This document shows, piece after piece, positions 1-6,061 of a stretch of 7,868 nt of DNA. The DNA lies in the NCBI GenBank assembly GCA_964561525.1, contig CAZLPY010000050.1, positions 1-7,868 of the forward strand. The letters are read 5' to 3'. A model generated the notes under the pieces. The model was not told where the DNA came from. It did not search any database and worked only from the letters and a program-made list of their open reading frames with translations. Numbering within the stretch: position 1 is the first letter of the stretch; the number at the start of each line of letters is the position of its first letter. Origin of the DNA: CAZLPY01 sp964561525 (GTDB lineage Bacteria; Patescibacteriota; UBA1384; CAJBMM01). The translations under genes were made by a program, and so were the position numbers.

Positions 1-1720
1 CAACAACGTACGACGTGTGAGTATCGCGCGTACTGACCAGAACATACGATTGATCGGGTGAGAGCGTCAGTGACTCAACGTTCCCAAGATGGGTAACCTG
101 GGTGGTGGTTTTACCATCCTTGCTTAATGAAAATAAGTCAGTTTGACCATTTACTGTATCAAGATAGGCTGCCGAACCGTCGCTTAAAAATTGGGTAAGG
201 TGATCTAGAGGTACCGTTGCAAATTGACCGGTAGTGTACGCTCGCTCGCGAAGCCCTGGGGCGCCTGACACATCTTTTTCATCGCCGGTGGAAAGTGTAA
301 TTTGATGCGTGACTGCAGTGCCATTATCCGAATATGTGTAGCGAACAGTAGTACCTCCCACCGAGAAATAAATGTCAGAAGGTTCTTTATCGGTAGTAGA
401 CACTTTTTTGCGGTTAGTTCCATCCACTTTAACGGTATAGATGCCTGTTAGATCAGTATTGGTACCGCTGTCCGAAAAAGCATGCACGCTAAAGGTCACT
501 GTTTGGCCATCGCTTGAGGTAGCTGGTCCTGAAACAAGCTCATTTTCGGCGCTATTAACGAAGGCTGGCGTGATGGTAATACGTTTTTTGGTCACCACAT
601 TGTAAGCCACTACGGTTTGCTGATTAGCTGGAGAGTTCTCGGATTGATAGCGAAACACCAGCGTTGAGCTATTAGCCCAAGAAATATTTTGTGGGTCTAG
701 GTCGTCAGTTGCTTTGGCGACTGCGCCATTTGTATCGAGTACATAGATTCGCTTCAGCGTAACACCATTTTGCTTTACCCCATCTCGGTCAGAAAGAAAC
801 GCTAGTGTTTTTTGATCGGGGGAGAGCAACGGATCAGAGTTGCTTGAAGTGCCTTTGCCGTTCGTCAATTGAACTGGAGTTGATCCTTTTAGGTCAGTTG
901 CAAACAAATCAGTGCGCCCACTTTTTTCTTGCTCATACGCCACGTAGCGAATCGGAAGGAGCTCAATTTTAAGATCGCTAAACTGATTGTTGGTAAAGGT
1001 AACAGGCGCGTCTACAGATTCAAACCCATCTTTGGTGACATGAGCGCTTACTGCATCTGACTGTAGATCGAACGATGCCGTGCCATTTTCAGCGGAGGTC
1101 ACATTCTTTTCGCCGATCTTTAACGTTGCTCCCTTAATCGGGGCTCCTGACACCGCATCAACCACCGTTGCAGCAAGCGGAAACGTTTTCTCCGGTGCTT
1201 TTTCAATAACCACATCTGAAAGTGGGTTTACTCCGCGGTACAATGTGACCTGATAGTTTTTCGGGGTATAGCCGGTTTTACTGACCATTACCGTAGCGCC
1301 ACCACTTTGCAGGTGATTCAAACTGGCGGTGCCGTTACTTGATGTCACGGTCGCTTGATTGCCAATCGTCACATTTGCCCCAGCAACTGCATAATGAGTA
1401 TCTTTTTCCACTACTGTGATGGTTACTGCCGCAGCACCGTACCAGGCCGTCACTTTTGCAAATGCATCAAGCTGCCACGCCGCAACGCCGCCAACCAGTA
1501 TGATCACGATAATAAGCAGCGCGGCCGTAAGCCGACGGTTTAGTACGATATGTAACTCGTTAGGGTGATGGTGATGCTTGTGCTGCGACTGCCCCTCGTC
1601 ATGATCGGACAAATCAGATGCTGCACTGGCAAATTCGTTTTCGTCATCGTCATGGTGGGCACCATGACGCGATAACTCCTCGCCTTGTTCGTCGTCATCA
1701 TCGTCATAAATCGGCTTCAT
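1..1720 (-). CDS. Membrane-anchored protein with carboxypeptidase-regulatory-like domains and TolB/PD40-like propeller (C-terminus outside window)
   Basis: The frame is open without a stop from the ATG at 1718-1720 to the window edge, giving 573 residues, so the 3' end is missing. Residues 1-53 are hydrophilic and probably cytoplasmic, with a run of five Asp (6-10), a HHDDDE stretch (22-27) and HKHHHHP (47-53). After R62-R63 comes one membrane segment, about 64-82, with no cleavage site or lipobox, which suggests a signal anchor. Two similar beta-sandwich modules follow, about 95-173 and 177-253; both carry the GA.(V/L).IG...T...NGTAS pattern of carboxypeptidase-regulatory-like/PEGA-type domains. 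From about 258 onward there are PD40/TolB-like propeller blades: RTDLFATDLKG...VQLT, LSPDQKTLAFLSDRDG, TDLFSLSKDGKTTTQVTHLG and LSPDQSYVLVSTRD. The role is probably extracytoplasmic ligand, glycan or protein binding; no catalytic motif is visible. An AAGGG lies 10 nt before the ATG. The gene has its own promoter-like site and is separated from the tRNA gene by a probable terminator. The domain calls are by eye. Confidence 0.85.
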   Translation of the reverse strand, partial: MKPIYDDDDDEQGEELSRHGAHHDDDENEFASAASDLSDHDEGQSQHKHHHHPNELHIVLNRRLTAALLIIVIILVGGVAAWQLDAFAKVTAWYGAAAVTITVVEKDTHYAVAGANVTIGNQATVTSSNGTASLNHLQSGGATVMVSKTGYTPKNYQVTLYRGVNPLSDVVIEKAPEKTFPLAATVVDAVSGAPIKGATLKIGEKNVTSAENGTASFDLQSDAVSAHVTKDGFESVDAPVTFTNNQFSDLKIELLPIRYVAYEQEKSGRTDLFATDLKGSTPVQLTNGKGTSSNSDPLLSPDQKTLAFLSDRDGVKQNGVTLKRIYVLDTNGAVAKATDDLDPQNISWANSSTLVFRYQSENSPANQQTVVAYNVVTKKRITITPAFVNSAENELVSGPATSSDGQTVTFSVHAFSDSGTNTDLTGIYTVKVDGTNRKKVSTTDKEPSDIYFSVGGTTVRYTYSDNGTAVTHQITLSTGDEKDVSGAPGLRERAYTTGQFATVPLDHLTQFLSDGSAAYLDTVNGQTDLFSLSKDGKTTTQVTHLGNVESLTLSPDQSYVLVSTRDTHTSYVV

Positions 1721-1743
1721 GGTCCAAATTCCCTTCACTTCTA

Positions 1744-1772
1744 ACATTACTGCAAACTGACATTGGTGACAA
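1744..1772 (-). promoter_or_regulatory. Sigma-70-like promoter for the propeller-protein gene
   Basis: On the minus strand TTGTCA (1772-1767) and TAATGT (1749-1744) are separated by exactly 17 nt. Initiation would fall near 1737, leaving a leader of about 17 nt that contains the AAGGG at 1735-1731 and then the ATG at 1720. The site lies between the tRNA terminator candidate and the gene, where a separate promoter is expected. It is a consensus match only. Confidence 0.45.
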
Positions 1773-1777
1773 TGAAA

Positions 1778-1825
1778 GGAAACAAAAATAGAGCATGGAG
1801 CGCGAATCTAGCTTCGAAACTCTAT
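1778..1825 (-). terminator. Probable intrinsic terminator after tRNA-Asp
   Basis: In minus-strand RNA, AUAGAG (1825-1820) can pair with CUCUAU (1793-1788). The second arm runs straight into a U-rich tract, UUUUUGUUU (the Us start at 1789). The 26-nt loop holds a small inner hairpin, CGAA (1816-1813) with UUCG (1806-1803). The stem is only 6 bp and A/U-rich, so it is a weak example. A second copy of AUAGAG at 1832-1827 offers an alternative pairing. Its position between the tRNA 3' end and the next promoter supports the call. Confidence 0.45.
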
Positions 1826-1846
1826 CCTCTATCTTCTAACTTCTAA
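1819..1846 (-). repeat. Four-unit degenerate heptamer tandem repeat directly after the tRNA
   Basis: On the minus strand, reading from 1846, the units are TTAGAAG, TTAGAAG, ATAGAGG and ATAGAGT. That is four consecutive 7-nt units: two identical, then two near-identical to each other. The array begins two nt beyond the encoded CCA of tRNA-Asp and supplies the upstream arm of the probable terminator. It is purine-rich on the transcribed strand. No function is known to me. Confidence 0.6.
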
Positions 1847-1848
1847 TC

Positions 1849-1925
1849 TGGCGCGAGCGACCGGACTTGAACCGGCGACCTCCACAGTGACAGTGTGGCG
1901 TTCTAACCAGCTGAACTACGCCCGC
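1849..1925 (-). tRNA. tRNA-Asp (anticodon GTC)
   Basis: The minus strand folds into a full 77-nt cloverleaf. The acceptor stem is GCGGGCG with CGCTCGC, with one G-U pair. The D arm is GTTC-AGCTGGTTA-GAAC. The anticodon arm is CCACA-CTGTCAC-TGTGG, which puts GTC at positions 34-36. The variable loop is five nt (AGGTC). The T arm is GCCGG-TTCAAGT-CCGGT. The discriminator base is G73, as expected for aspartate tRNAs, and CCA is encoded at 1851-1849. No intron or mismatch is seen. The gene stands alone rather than in a tRNA cluster, between the foldase gene and the propeller-protein gene. Confidence 0.96.
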
Positions 1926-2040
1926 ATTTCCATGTAACGTGGTAGGTAAAGCATGACACACATACTACTGATAGCCTTCTTTATTGTGAGAAAAGAGAGC
2001 TGTGTAACACGCTTCAAGATTCAAGCTACATGCTATTCAT

Positions 2041-2069
2041 ACTATACCATGCAAATATACTTTATACAA
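2041..2069 (-). promoter_or_regulatory. Promoter candidate for tRNA-Asp
   Basis: On the minus strand TTGTAT (2069-2064) and TATAGT (2046-2041) are 17 nt apart, and the -10 is preceded by TGG, fitting an extended TGn -10 element. The site starts about 10 nt past the foldase stop codon. Initiation near 2034 would give a 5' leader of about 109 nt to be removed before the tRNA at 1925. I found no better match nearer the tRNA. The stretch 1926-2040 otherwise holds only a short direct repeat, CTTGAAT/CTTGAAG. Confidence 0.5.
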
Positions 2070-2077
2070 GCCGAAGT

Positions 2078-3025
2078 TTAGACCTTAATCAGCGTATGAA
2101 TACTCGATTGATCGCGCCAAATTTGATAGTCGTTATCGCCGCGCACGTCCTCGATTGAAATAATGTGCCAGCCGTACTGCGTTCGAATGGGTCCAAGCAA
2201 ATCGCCTTTTTTGGCTGCAAAGATGGCTGCTTCAAACTCTTTGACGGTTTGACCGCGTGAAACGTAGCCCAACTCACCACCTTGATCCTTACTTTCGGCA
2301 TCTTCGCTGTTCGCCTTGGCCACTTCATCAAACGACTTGCCGCCCTTAATATCGGCCAAATCCTTATCAGCCTTTGCTTTCGCTGCATCAACGGTTTTTT
2401 GATCAGCGTTTTGATCAACTTTGACTAATAAATGTCGCACTTGCACCTGATGCCAAGCTCCTTTGTCCTTCAATGCACTTTCTAGTTTTTGTTTCAAAAC
2501 TTGATCGTATATCAAATTTTTGAATTGACTTTCGGACAGTCCATATAGGTCACTTAATACTTTATTGACTTCATCCTGACCGTTTTTTTCGATCAGTTTT
2601 TGGTAGGCTTGATCTACCTCACTGCTCGAGACAGAGACGTGCTGCGCTTTGGCATGCTGAGCTACTAACTCTTGATCAATCAACTGATCAATCACCTGTT
2701 GATTTGTGCTCGCTGCATCGTAGCCCACTTTACTGGCAGTATAAAAATGTTGGGTAAAGGTACGCGTAAAGTAATAATTGCGCAAACTGATAAATCGACC
2801 GTTTACGATCACTGCGGGGTAGGGCACGATGTTGGCCACTCTTTCGACCGCGGAATTGTCTTTTTTAAACACGTAAATTGCCACACCAAATCCAAGCACA
2901 AACACAAGTATGATGGTCAGCAATCCTACCAGTAAACGTTTGAGCGAAAGTGAACGTGATTTTAACGCTGAGGCATCGGCAGCGCGTCCGAATAGGTTAC
3001 GAAACTTTTGTATTAACGACGACAT
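2078..3025 (-). CDS. Membrane-anchored parvulin-type peptidyl-prolyl isomerase (SurA/PrsA-like foldase)
   Basis: The 315-residue product is predicted to help secreted or surface proteins fold outside the membrane by isomerising peptidyl-prolyl bonds. Residues 1-31 are basic and cytoplasmic, and about 32-53 form one membrane segment. No Cys lipobox follows, so anchoring is by this helix rather than a lipid as in classical PrsA. Residues about 70-190 resemble the helical SurA N-terminal chaperone region (VNGR at 74-77, VIDQLIDQELVAQHAK at 111-126). The rotamase domain spans about 193-294, with VRHLLVKV (196-203), GGELGYVSRGQ (249-259) and YGWHII (284-289), all hallmark parvulin motifs. The ATG has TAAGG five nt upstream. 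The gene starts 12 bp after the polytopic membrane protein gene and is probably cotranscribed with it. Likely clients are the extracytoplasmic proteins encoded around it, which is inference. Confidence 0.93.
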   Translation of the reverse strand: MSSLIQKFRNLFGRAADASALKSRSLSLKRLLVGLLTIILVFVLGFGVAIYVFKKDNSAVERVANIVPYPAVIVNGRFISLRNYYFTRTFTQHFYTASKVGYDAASTNQQVIDQLIDQELVAQHAKAQHVSVSSSEVDQAYQKLIEKNGQDEVNKVLSDLYGLSESQFKNLIYDQVLKQKLESALKDKGAWHQVQVRHLLVKVDQNADQKTVDAAKAKADKDLADIKGGKSFDEVAKANSEDAESKDQGGELGYVSRGQTVKEFEAAIFAAKKGDLLGPIRTQYGWHIISIEDVRGDNDYQIWRDQSSIHTLIKV

Positions 3026-3037
3026 CGAAGCCTTATG

Positions 3038-3661
3038 TTATAGGGTTGCTATTGGTTTCATTGTAACAAGAACAGCCGCTACCAGCAACAAAGCGAGCGT
3101 AACGTAGCCCCCAATTTGGCGTACGGTTAGCTCATCCTTAGCCGCTAAATCGATCAATCCCCACCACACGTAAAGCAGCACGGTAATAATAATCGATTTT
3201 GCTAACACATCATCGTAGGCGATCCAATAGGTCAACAGAGCCGTTGCTTCAGCAACGATGAAGCCAATTAAATAAGCATGACGCCACAACAACGCCCTGC
3301 CAAAACGATGATGCCCCTGCCACACGGTGAGCAGTGCACCAAGTACCCCTGCGATGAACATCATTACGATGACAGGCAGCACCTCAGCACGGTGCAGCGA
3401 AAATAAAATAAACAAACCTAAAGCAGACAGAAGCAACGTTACCATATCAATGTTCTTGGCACGAATAAGCTGCCACACTGCATAGACCGAAAGCGCTAAA
3501 ATGGTAAGCTTCTGCACGCCGCTGGCGTTGACTCGTGTGAGGAAAATACCAATAAAAACGACCAGACAAAAGACCGCGATGGTGATCCATGAACCTGAGG
3601 CACGCTCAATAAATAAGCGCTTCCAACTTGAACTAGGGGGAAGTGGTGGCATAATCCTCAT
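3038..3661 (-). CDS. Polytopic membrane protein of unknown family, about seven segments
   Basis: The 207-residue product is strongly hydrophobic. Seven candidate membrane helices lie at about 24-42, 50-66, 72-89, 94-114, 128-147, 153-172 and 182-201. A proline- and serine-rich N-terminal tail is followed by basic and aromatic residues (WKRLFIER, 13-20). Short charged loops include HHRFGRALLWRH (117-128) and DLAAKDELTVRQ (171-182). I recognise no catalytic motif and cannot assign a family. The start is ambiguous. The first ATG (3661) has no clear ribosome-binding site. The fourth codon is also ATG (3652), with GAGG three nt before it, close for a typical spacing. The gene lies 47 bp after the LCP gene and 12 bp before the foldase gene, so a role in the envelope is plausible but only inferred. 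Confidence 0.8.
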   Translation of the reverse strand: MRIMPPLPPSSSWKRLFIERASGSWITIAVFCLVVFIGIFLTRVNASGVQKLTILALSVYAVWQLIRAKNIDMVTLLLSALGLFILFSLHRAEVLPVIVMMFIAGVLGALLTVWQGHHRFGRALLWRHAYLIGFIVAEATALLTYWIAYDDVLAKSIIITVLLYVWWGLIDLAAKDELTVRQIGGYVTLALLLVAAVLVTMKPIATL

Positions 3662-3708
3662 AAATGGTTAACCAATAAGTGGTATCACGTTCCACAGATA
3701 TTTGCAAG

Positions 3709-5121
3709 CTATGGTGATATAGGCAGTTTTTTTGTGGTGCTGTCGTAGTCGAGTCCTAGCACCAGTACAAAATCGGTAGTGACAGCTGGATCTGAGTTGA
3801 GATCACGGCTTTTAACGCCAAAACGCTTTTCTAAAAAGCTTGTGGTAAACGGATTTTTGTCCCCGCTGTAATTAATTAATTGTGTAAACGTCTCCTTGGT
3901 TGGATTATTAGATACTTTGGTTACGTTGTAACCGTAGCTTTTAAGCAGTGCCGCAACCGTAGCGCCAAGACCGCTTTTGCCGCTGGCGTTTCGTATCTCA
4001 ATACGCGCATCTTCCTTAACTAAATAAGGATTAGTAAAAATGCCGTGGGCGATATTTTTAACTGCTTGGTAGGTATAGTCACCGTCCTTCGGCACTAACA
4101 CATCTGCGCCACCAATGGTTTGCCCGGTAAGCGGCCCTGCGGCAGAAGAGTCAATGACCTGCGAAATAATTTGATTCGTTTGCAAATCTTTGACCTCGCC
4201 CGCAAGCGCTTGAATATCACTAATCTGCATATCGGTACGAACATGATTCCCTAAAATACTAATCAATTGAGTCAGTTTAAGCGGGTTGGTCAAAATGCCA
4301 GCCGAAAGCGCTTTTTGTTTGATGGCAACCATAATCTGCTGTTGGCGGCGGCTCCGATCAAAATCGCTGCTGGAATGACGCGACCTGGCGTACACCAAGG
4401 CCTGCGCTCCATTCATCGTTTGCGTACCGGCGTTAAAGTGAACGTGTACGTAGTCGCCTTCAAGCGATTTGCAGTTGGTGTGCAGCAAATTACTGCCTAA
4501 GTCCGCCACCGAAACGTCGCGTGGGTAGTTGCAGTCATCCAACGGCTGATCAACCGCAACGGTTACTCCGCCAAGAGCATTTACCATTTCTAGGAACGCT
4601 TGAAAATCAATCAATAAATAATAATGAATTGGGATACCAAGAAGCGCGCTAATGGTATCCTTGGAGTAGTTGGCTCCGTTGCCTTTTTGCAACGTATCGC
4701 CACGTGTGTACATCTCATTAATACGCCCATACGAGGCAGCTGAATATTTGTAATACAGATCACGCGGCACCGACAGCATGGCCGCTTTGTGATTTTGGGT
4801 GTCAAGTGACAGAATTTGAATGGTGTCAGTAAGATACGACCCTGGGTGATTGTCGCCACCCACACCAAGCAGCAGGATGTTTACCCGACCATCGGAATCT
4901 CCTTTTAGATCGGCTGGAGTAATATCACCGGCGCTTTTATGAAATAAAATGCTGCCAGGGTTGCCAGTTCCAGTAATAATTTTGCTTTTAGCGTTATAGA
5001 CTGCAAAGCCAAACCACATCGCGGTAATAACAGTAGCAACAACTAACACAGCGATAGTGATGATGGCAGCGCGCGTGCGCACCGTTAATGGGGATTTGTT
5101 TCGATTGAAAATATGCGGCAT
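3709..5121 (-). CDS. LytR-CpsA-Psr (LCP) family protein with LytR_C domain
   Basis: LCP enzymes move glycopolymers such as teichoic acids or capsular polysaccharide from undecaprenyl-phosphate carriers to peptidoglycan on the outer face of the membrane. This 470-residue protein has a basic cytoplasmic tail, one membrane segment at about 19-42, and an LCP catalytic domain at about 78-275. Family motifs are LTDTI (97-101), SVPRD (117-121), GRINE (132-136), and YARSRH (244-249) followed by SSDFDRSRRQQQ (250-261). These hold the Arg and Asp residues that bind pyrophosphate and metal. Residues about 372-460 match LytR_C (ARIEIRNASGKSG at 372-384). Two cysteines, C197 and C217, lie in the extracytoplasmic domain and could form a disulfide. 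The ATG lacks a ribosome-binding site, and a promoter lies just upstream, so translation may be leaderless. Which polymer it transfers cannot be told from sequence. Confidence 0.95.
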   Translation of the reverse strand: MPHIFNRNKSPLTVRTRAAIITIAVLVVATVITAMWFGFAVYNAKSKIITGTGNPGSILFHKSAGDITPADLKGDSDGRVNILLLGVGGDNHPGSYLTDTIQILSLDTQNHKAAMLSVPRDLYYKYSAASYGRINEMYTRGDTLQKGNGANYSKDTISALLGIPIHYYLLIDFQAFLEMVNALGGVTVAVDQPLDDCNYPRDVSVADLGSNLLHTNCKSLEGDYVHVHFNAGTQTMNGAQALVYARSRHSSSDFDRSRRQQQIMVAIKQKALSAGILTNPLKLTQLISILGNHVRTDMQISDIQALAGEVKDLQTNQIISQVIDSSAAGPLTGQTIGGADVLVPKDGDYTYQAVKNIAHGIFTNPYLVKEDARIEIRNASGKSGLGATVAALLKSYGYNVTKVSNNPTKETFTQLINYSGDKNPFTTSFLEKRFGVKSRDLNSDPAVTTDFVLVLGLDYDSTTKKLPISP

Positions 5122-5128
5122 CCAATCA

Positions 5129-5157
5129 ATTTTAGGACATTTGCGCCATTATGACAA
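5129..5157 (-). promoter_or_regulatory. Strong promoter candidate for the LCP gene, predicting a leaderless mRNA
   Basis: On the minus strand TTGTCA (5157-5152) and TAAAAT (5134-5129) are separated by exactly 17 nt, a near-consensus sigma-70-type site. Only seven nt (TGATTGG) separate the -10 from the LCP ATG at 5121. Initiation at the usual distance would therefore start the transcript at, or one nt before, the start codon. No AGGAGG-like sequence precedes that ATG, which fits leaderless translation. Confidence 0.55.
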
Positions 5158-5181
5158 CCAGCTGTTGCTGCAACGCCTATT

Positions 5182-5577
5182 TTACGCTTGCGTCTTAATA
5201 GTAACTGAGGCTGCGCGATCGTAGATAGGGTGGACCGGACCAGTATATTGGTTCCCCTCAATCGTTAGGCCGCTGACGCTTGACCAAATGTCCCCTTGAA
5301 CTGCCTGCACTGGCACTCCGCCAGCAAATGCCAGGGCGTTGGCCACCGCTACACCGATGCGCGTACCGGTAAATGAGCCCGGGCCGGCGTTGACCAGTAT
5401 TCCACGAACGTCGGCCAGTGTGACGTGATGCCGAGAGAGAAGAGCGATGATATTCGGTAATAAATCGTCACCTAAGCGCTGCCCCGACTCCCAACTAAAC
5501 TCACTTGCGAGCTTTTTATTGTTGTAAAGCTGGATGCACGATGTGGCAGCGACGGTATCAATTAAAAGTATAAGCAT
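5182..5577 (-). CDS. tsaB: Short TsaB, t6A37 threonylcarbamoyl complex subunit
   Basis: TsaB is the ASKHA-fold partner that stabilises TsaD in the complex adding threonylcarbamoyl to A37 of ANN-decoding tRNAs. The 131-residue product starts MLILLIDTV, the beta-strand and Asp-Thr typical of the family N-terminus, and carries GPGSFTGTR (65-73) followed by IGVAVANALAFAGGVPV (74-90), the best-conserved TsaB block. After about residue 95 the usual second subdomain (roughly another 90-100 residues in the 231-residue E. coli protein) is missing. The chain ends with PVHPIYDRAAS (114-124), resembling the usual TsaB C-terminal strand. This suggests a compact version rather than a frameshifted remnant. 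The frame is open upstream to 5655, but the ATG at 5577 is chosen because AGGA lies 8 nt before it and family homology begins there. It overlaps tsaE by 20 bp. Confidence 0.88.
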   Translation of the reverse strand: MLILLIDTVAATSCIQLYNNKKLASEFSWESGQRLGDDLLPNIIALLSRHHVTLADVRGILVNAGPGSFTGTRIGVAVANALAFAGGVPVQAVQGDIWSSVSGLTIEGNQYTGPVHPIYDRAASVTIKTQA

Positions 5578-6061
5578 GATGCAGTTCCTGAAAGATCGTT
5601 TTGACGCGCTTGGTCTCTTGGTGCAGCGCCACGTGCACTGTTCGCTTCTCGTCATGGACTGTAAGGGTCAGATGAATATGGGGTTGCATCTCTAAATGAT
5701 GATTGCGCTCAGGCCACTCCACAATCGTCATTACATCATTTCGATTGAGTAAATCGTGCAAACCAGCACTTTCGGCATCAGTTTGATCGTGAGTGCGATA
5801 AAGGTCGGCGTGAGCAAGAATAAGATGCTGCTTCACTTGATATTCTTTGATGATCAAAAAAGACGGACTATTTACCGCCCCCATAATATCTAGCTCCTCG
5901 GCGATAAACTGTACCAGTGTGGTTTTTCCTGCACCGAGCTCGCCCGAGAGCAATAGTAAATCTCCGCCCTGCAACGTTTTGCAAAGTGTTGCGCCAAATT
6001 GACGCATTGCTTCAAGGTTTGGAACGGTTACGGAAAATGAATAATCTGCCACTAATACCAC
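5558..6061 (-). CDS. tsaE: TsaE, ATPase of the t6A37 tRNA-modification system
   Basis: TsaE is the cytoplasmic P-loop ATPase that binds the TsaB-TsaD dimer and is needed for turnover in t6A synthesis. The 167-residue product has Walker A GELGAGKTT (40-48), NSPSFLIIKEY (64-74, the family's SPTF..-Y motif with Ser for Thr), AHADLYR (83-89, normally HxDLYR) and VEWPER (114-119), the family's conserved Glu-Trp block. Length is close to the usual 150-160. The start is GTG at 6061, with GGTGAT just upstream; another GTG at 6052 is an alternative. The first ATG, at 6007, would remove the N-terminal strand (SFSVTVPNLEAM) found in the family. The GTG start lies 50 bp inside the end of the preceding surface-protein gene, and the stop (TGA) lies inside tsaB, implying coupled translation. 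tsaC and tsaD are not in the window. Confidence 0.95.
   Translation of the reverse strand: MVLVADYSFSVTVPNLEAMRQFGATLCKTLQGGDLLLLSGELGAGKTTLVQFIAEELDIMGAVNSPSFLIIKEYQVKQHLILAHADLYRTHDQTDAESAGLHDLLNRNDVMTIVEWPERNHHLEMQPHIHLTLTVHDEKRTVHVALHQETKRVKTIFQELHHAYTFN
5586..5589 (-). promoter_or_regulatory. tsaB: Ribosome-binding site that fixes the tsaB start
   Basis: AGGA, within TCAGGAA on the minus strand, lies 8 nt upstream of the ATG at 5577 and inside the 3' end of tsaE. It supports the internal ATG over the longer open frame starting at 5655, whose first 26 codons encode a basic stretch unlike any TsaB and lie entirely over tsaE. Confidence 0.6.

Noticed and set aside
205..423. 72-codon open frame on the minus strand, overlapping the propeller-protein gene
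   Set aside because: It lies entirely inside the propeller-protein gene in another frame. The main frame is continuous through here with clear repeat motifs, and the alternative shows no family features.
1985..2077. Intrinsic terminator after the foldase gene
   Set aside because: No G/C-rich stem followed by a T-run is visible before the tRNA promoter; CTTGAAT/CTTGAAG is a direct repeat, not an inverted one.
2089..2418. 109-codon minus-strand frame inside the foldase gene
   Set aside because: It overlaps the conserved parvulin domain in a different frame, is rich in Arg/Lys without domain features, and has no upstream signal of its own.
3662..3708. GTGG...CCAC inverted repeat between the LCP and polytopic protein genes, considered as a terminator or operator
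   Set aside because: The stem is only 4 bp and no T-run follows on the transcribed strand. The nearby GGTTAACC palindrome is too short to call an operator.
5578..5655. 26-codon N-terminal extension of tsaB
   Set aside because: The extra residues are a basic stretch unlike TsaB and lie wholly over tsaE. A good ribosome-binding site and the family N-terminus both mark the ATG at 5577.
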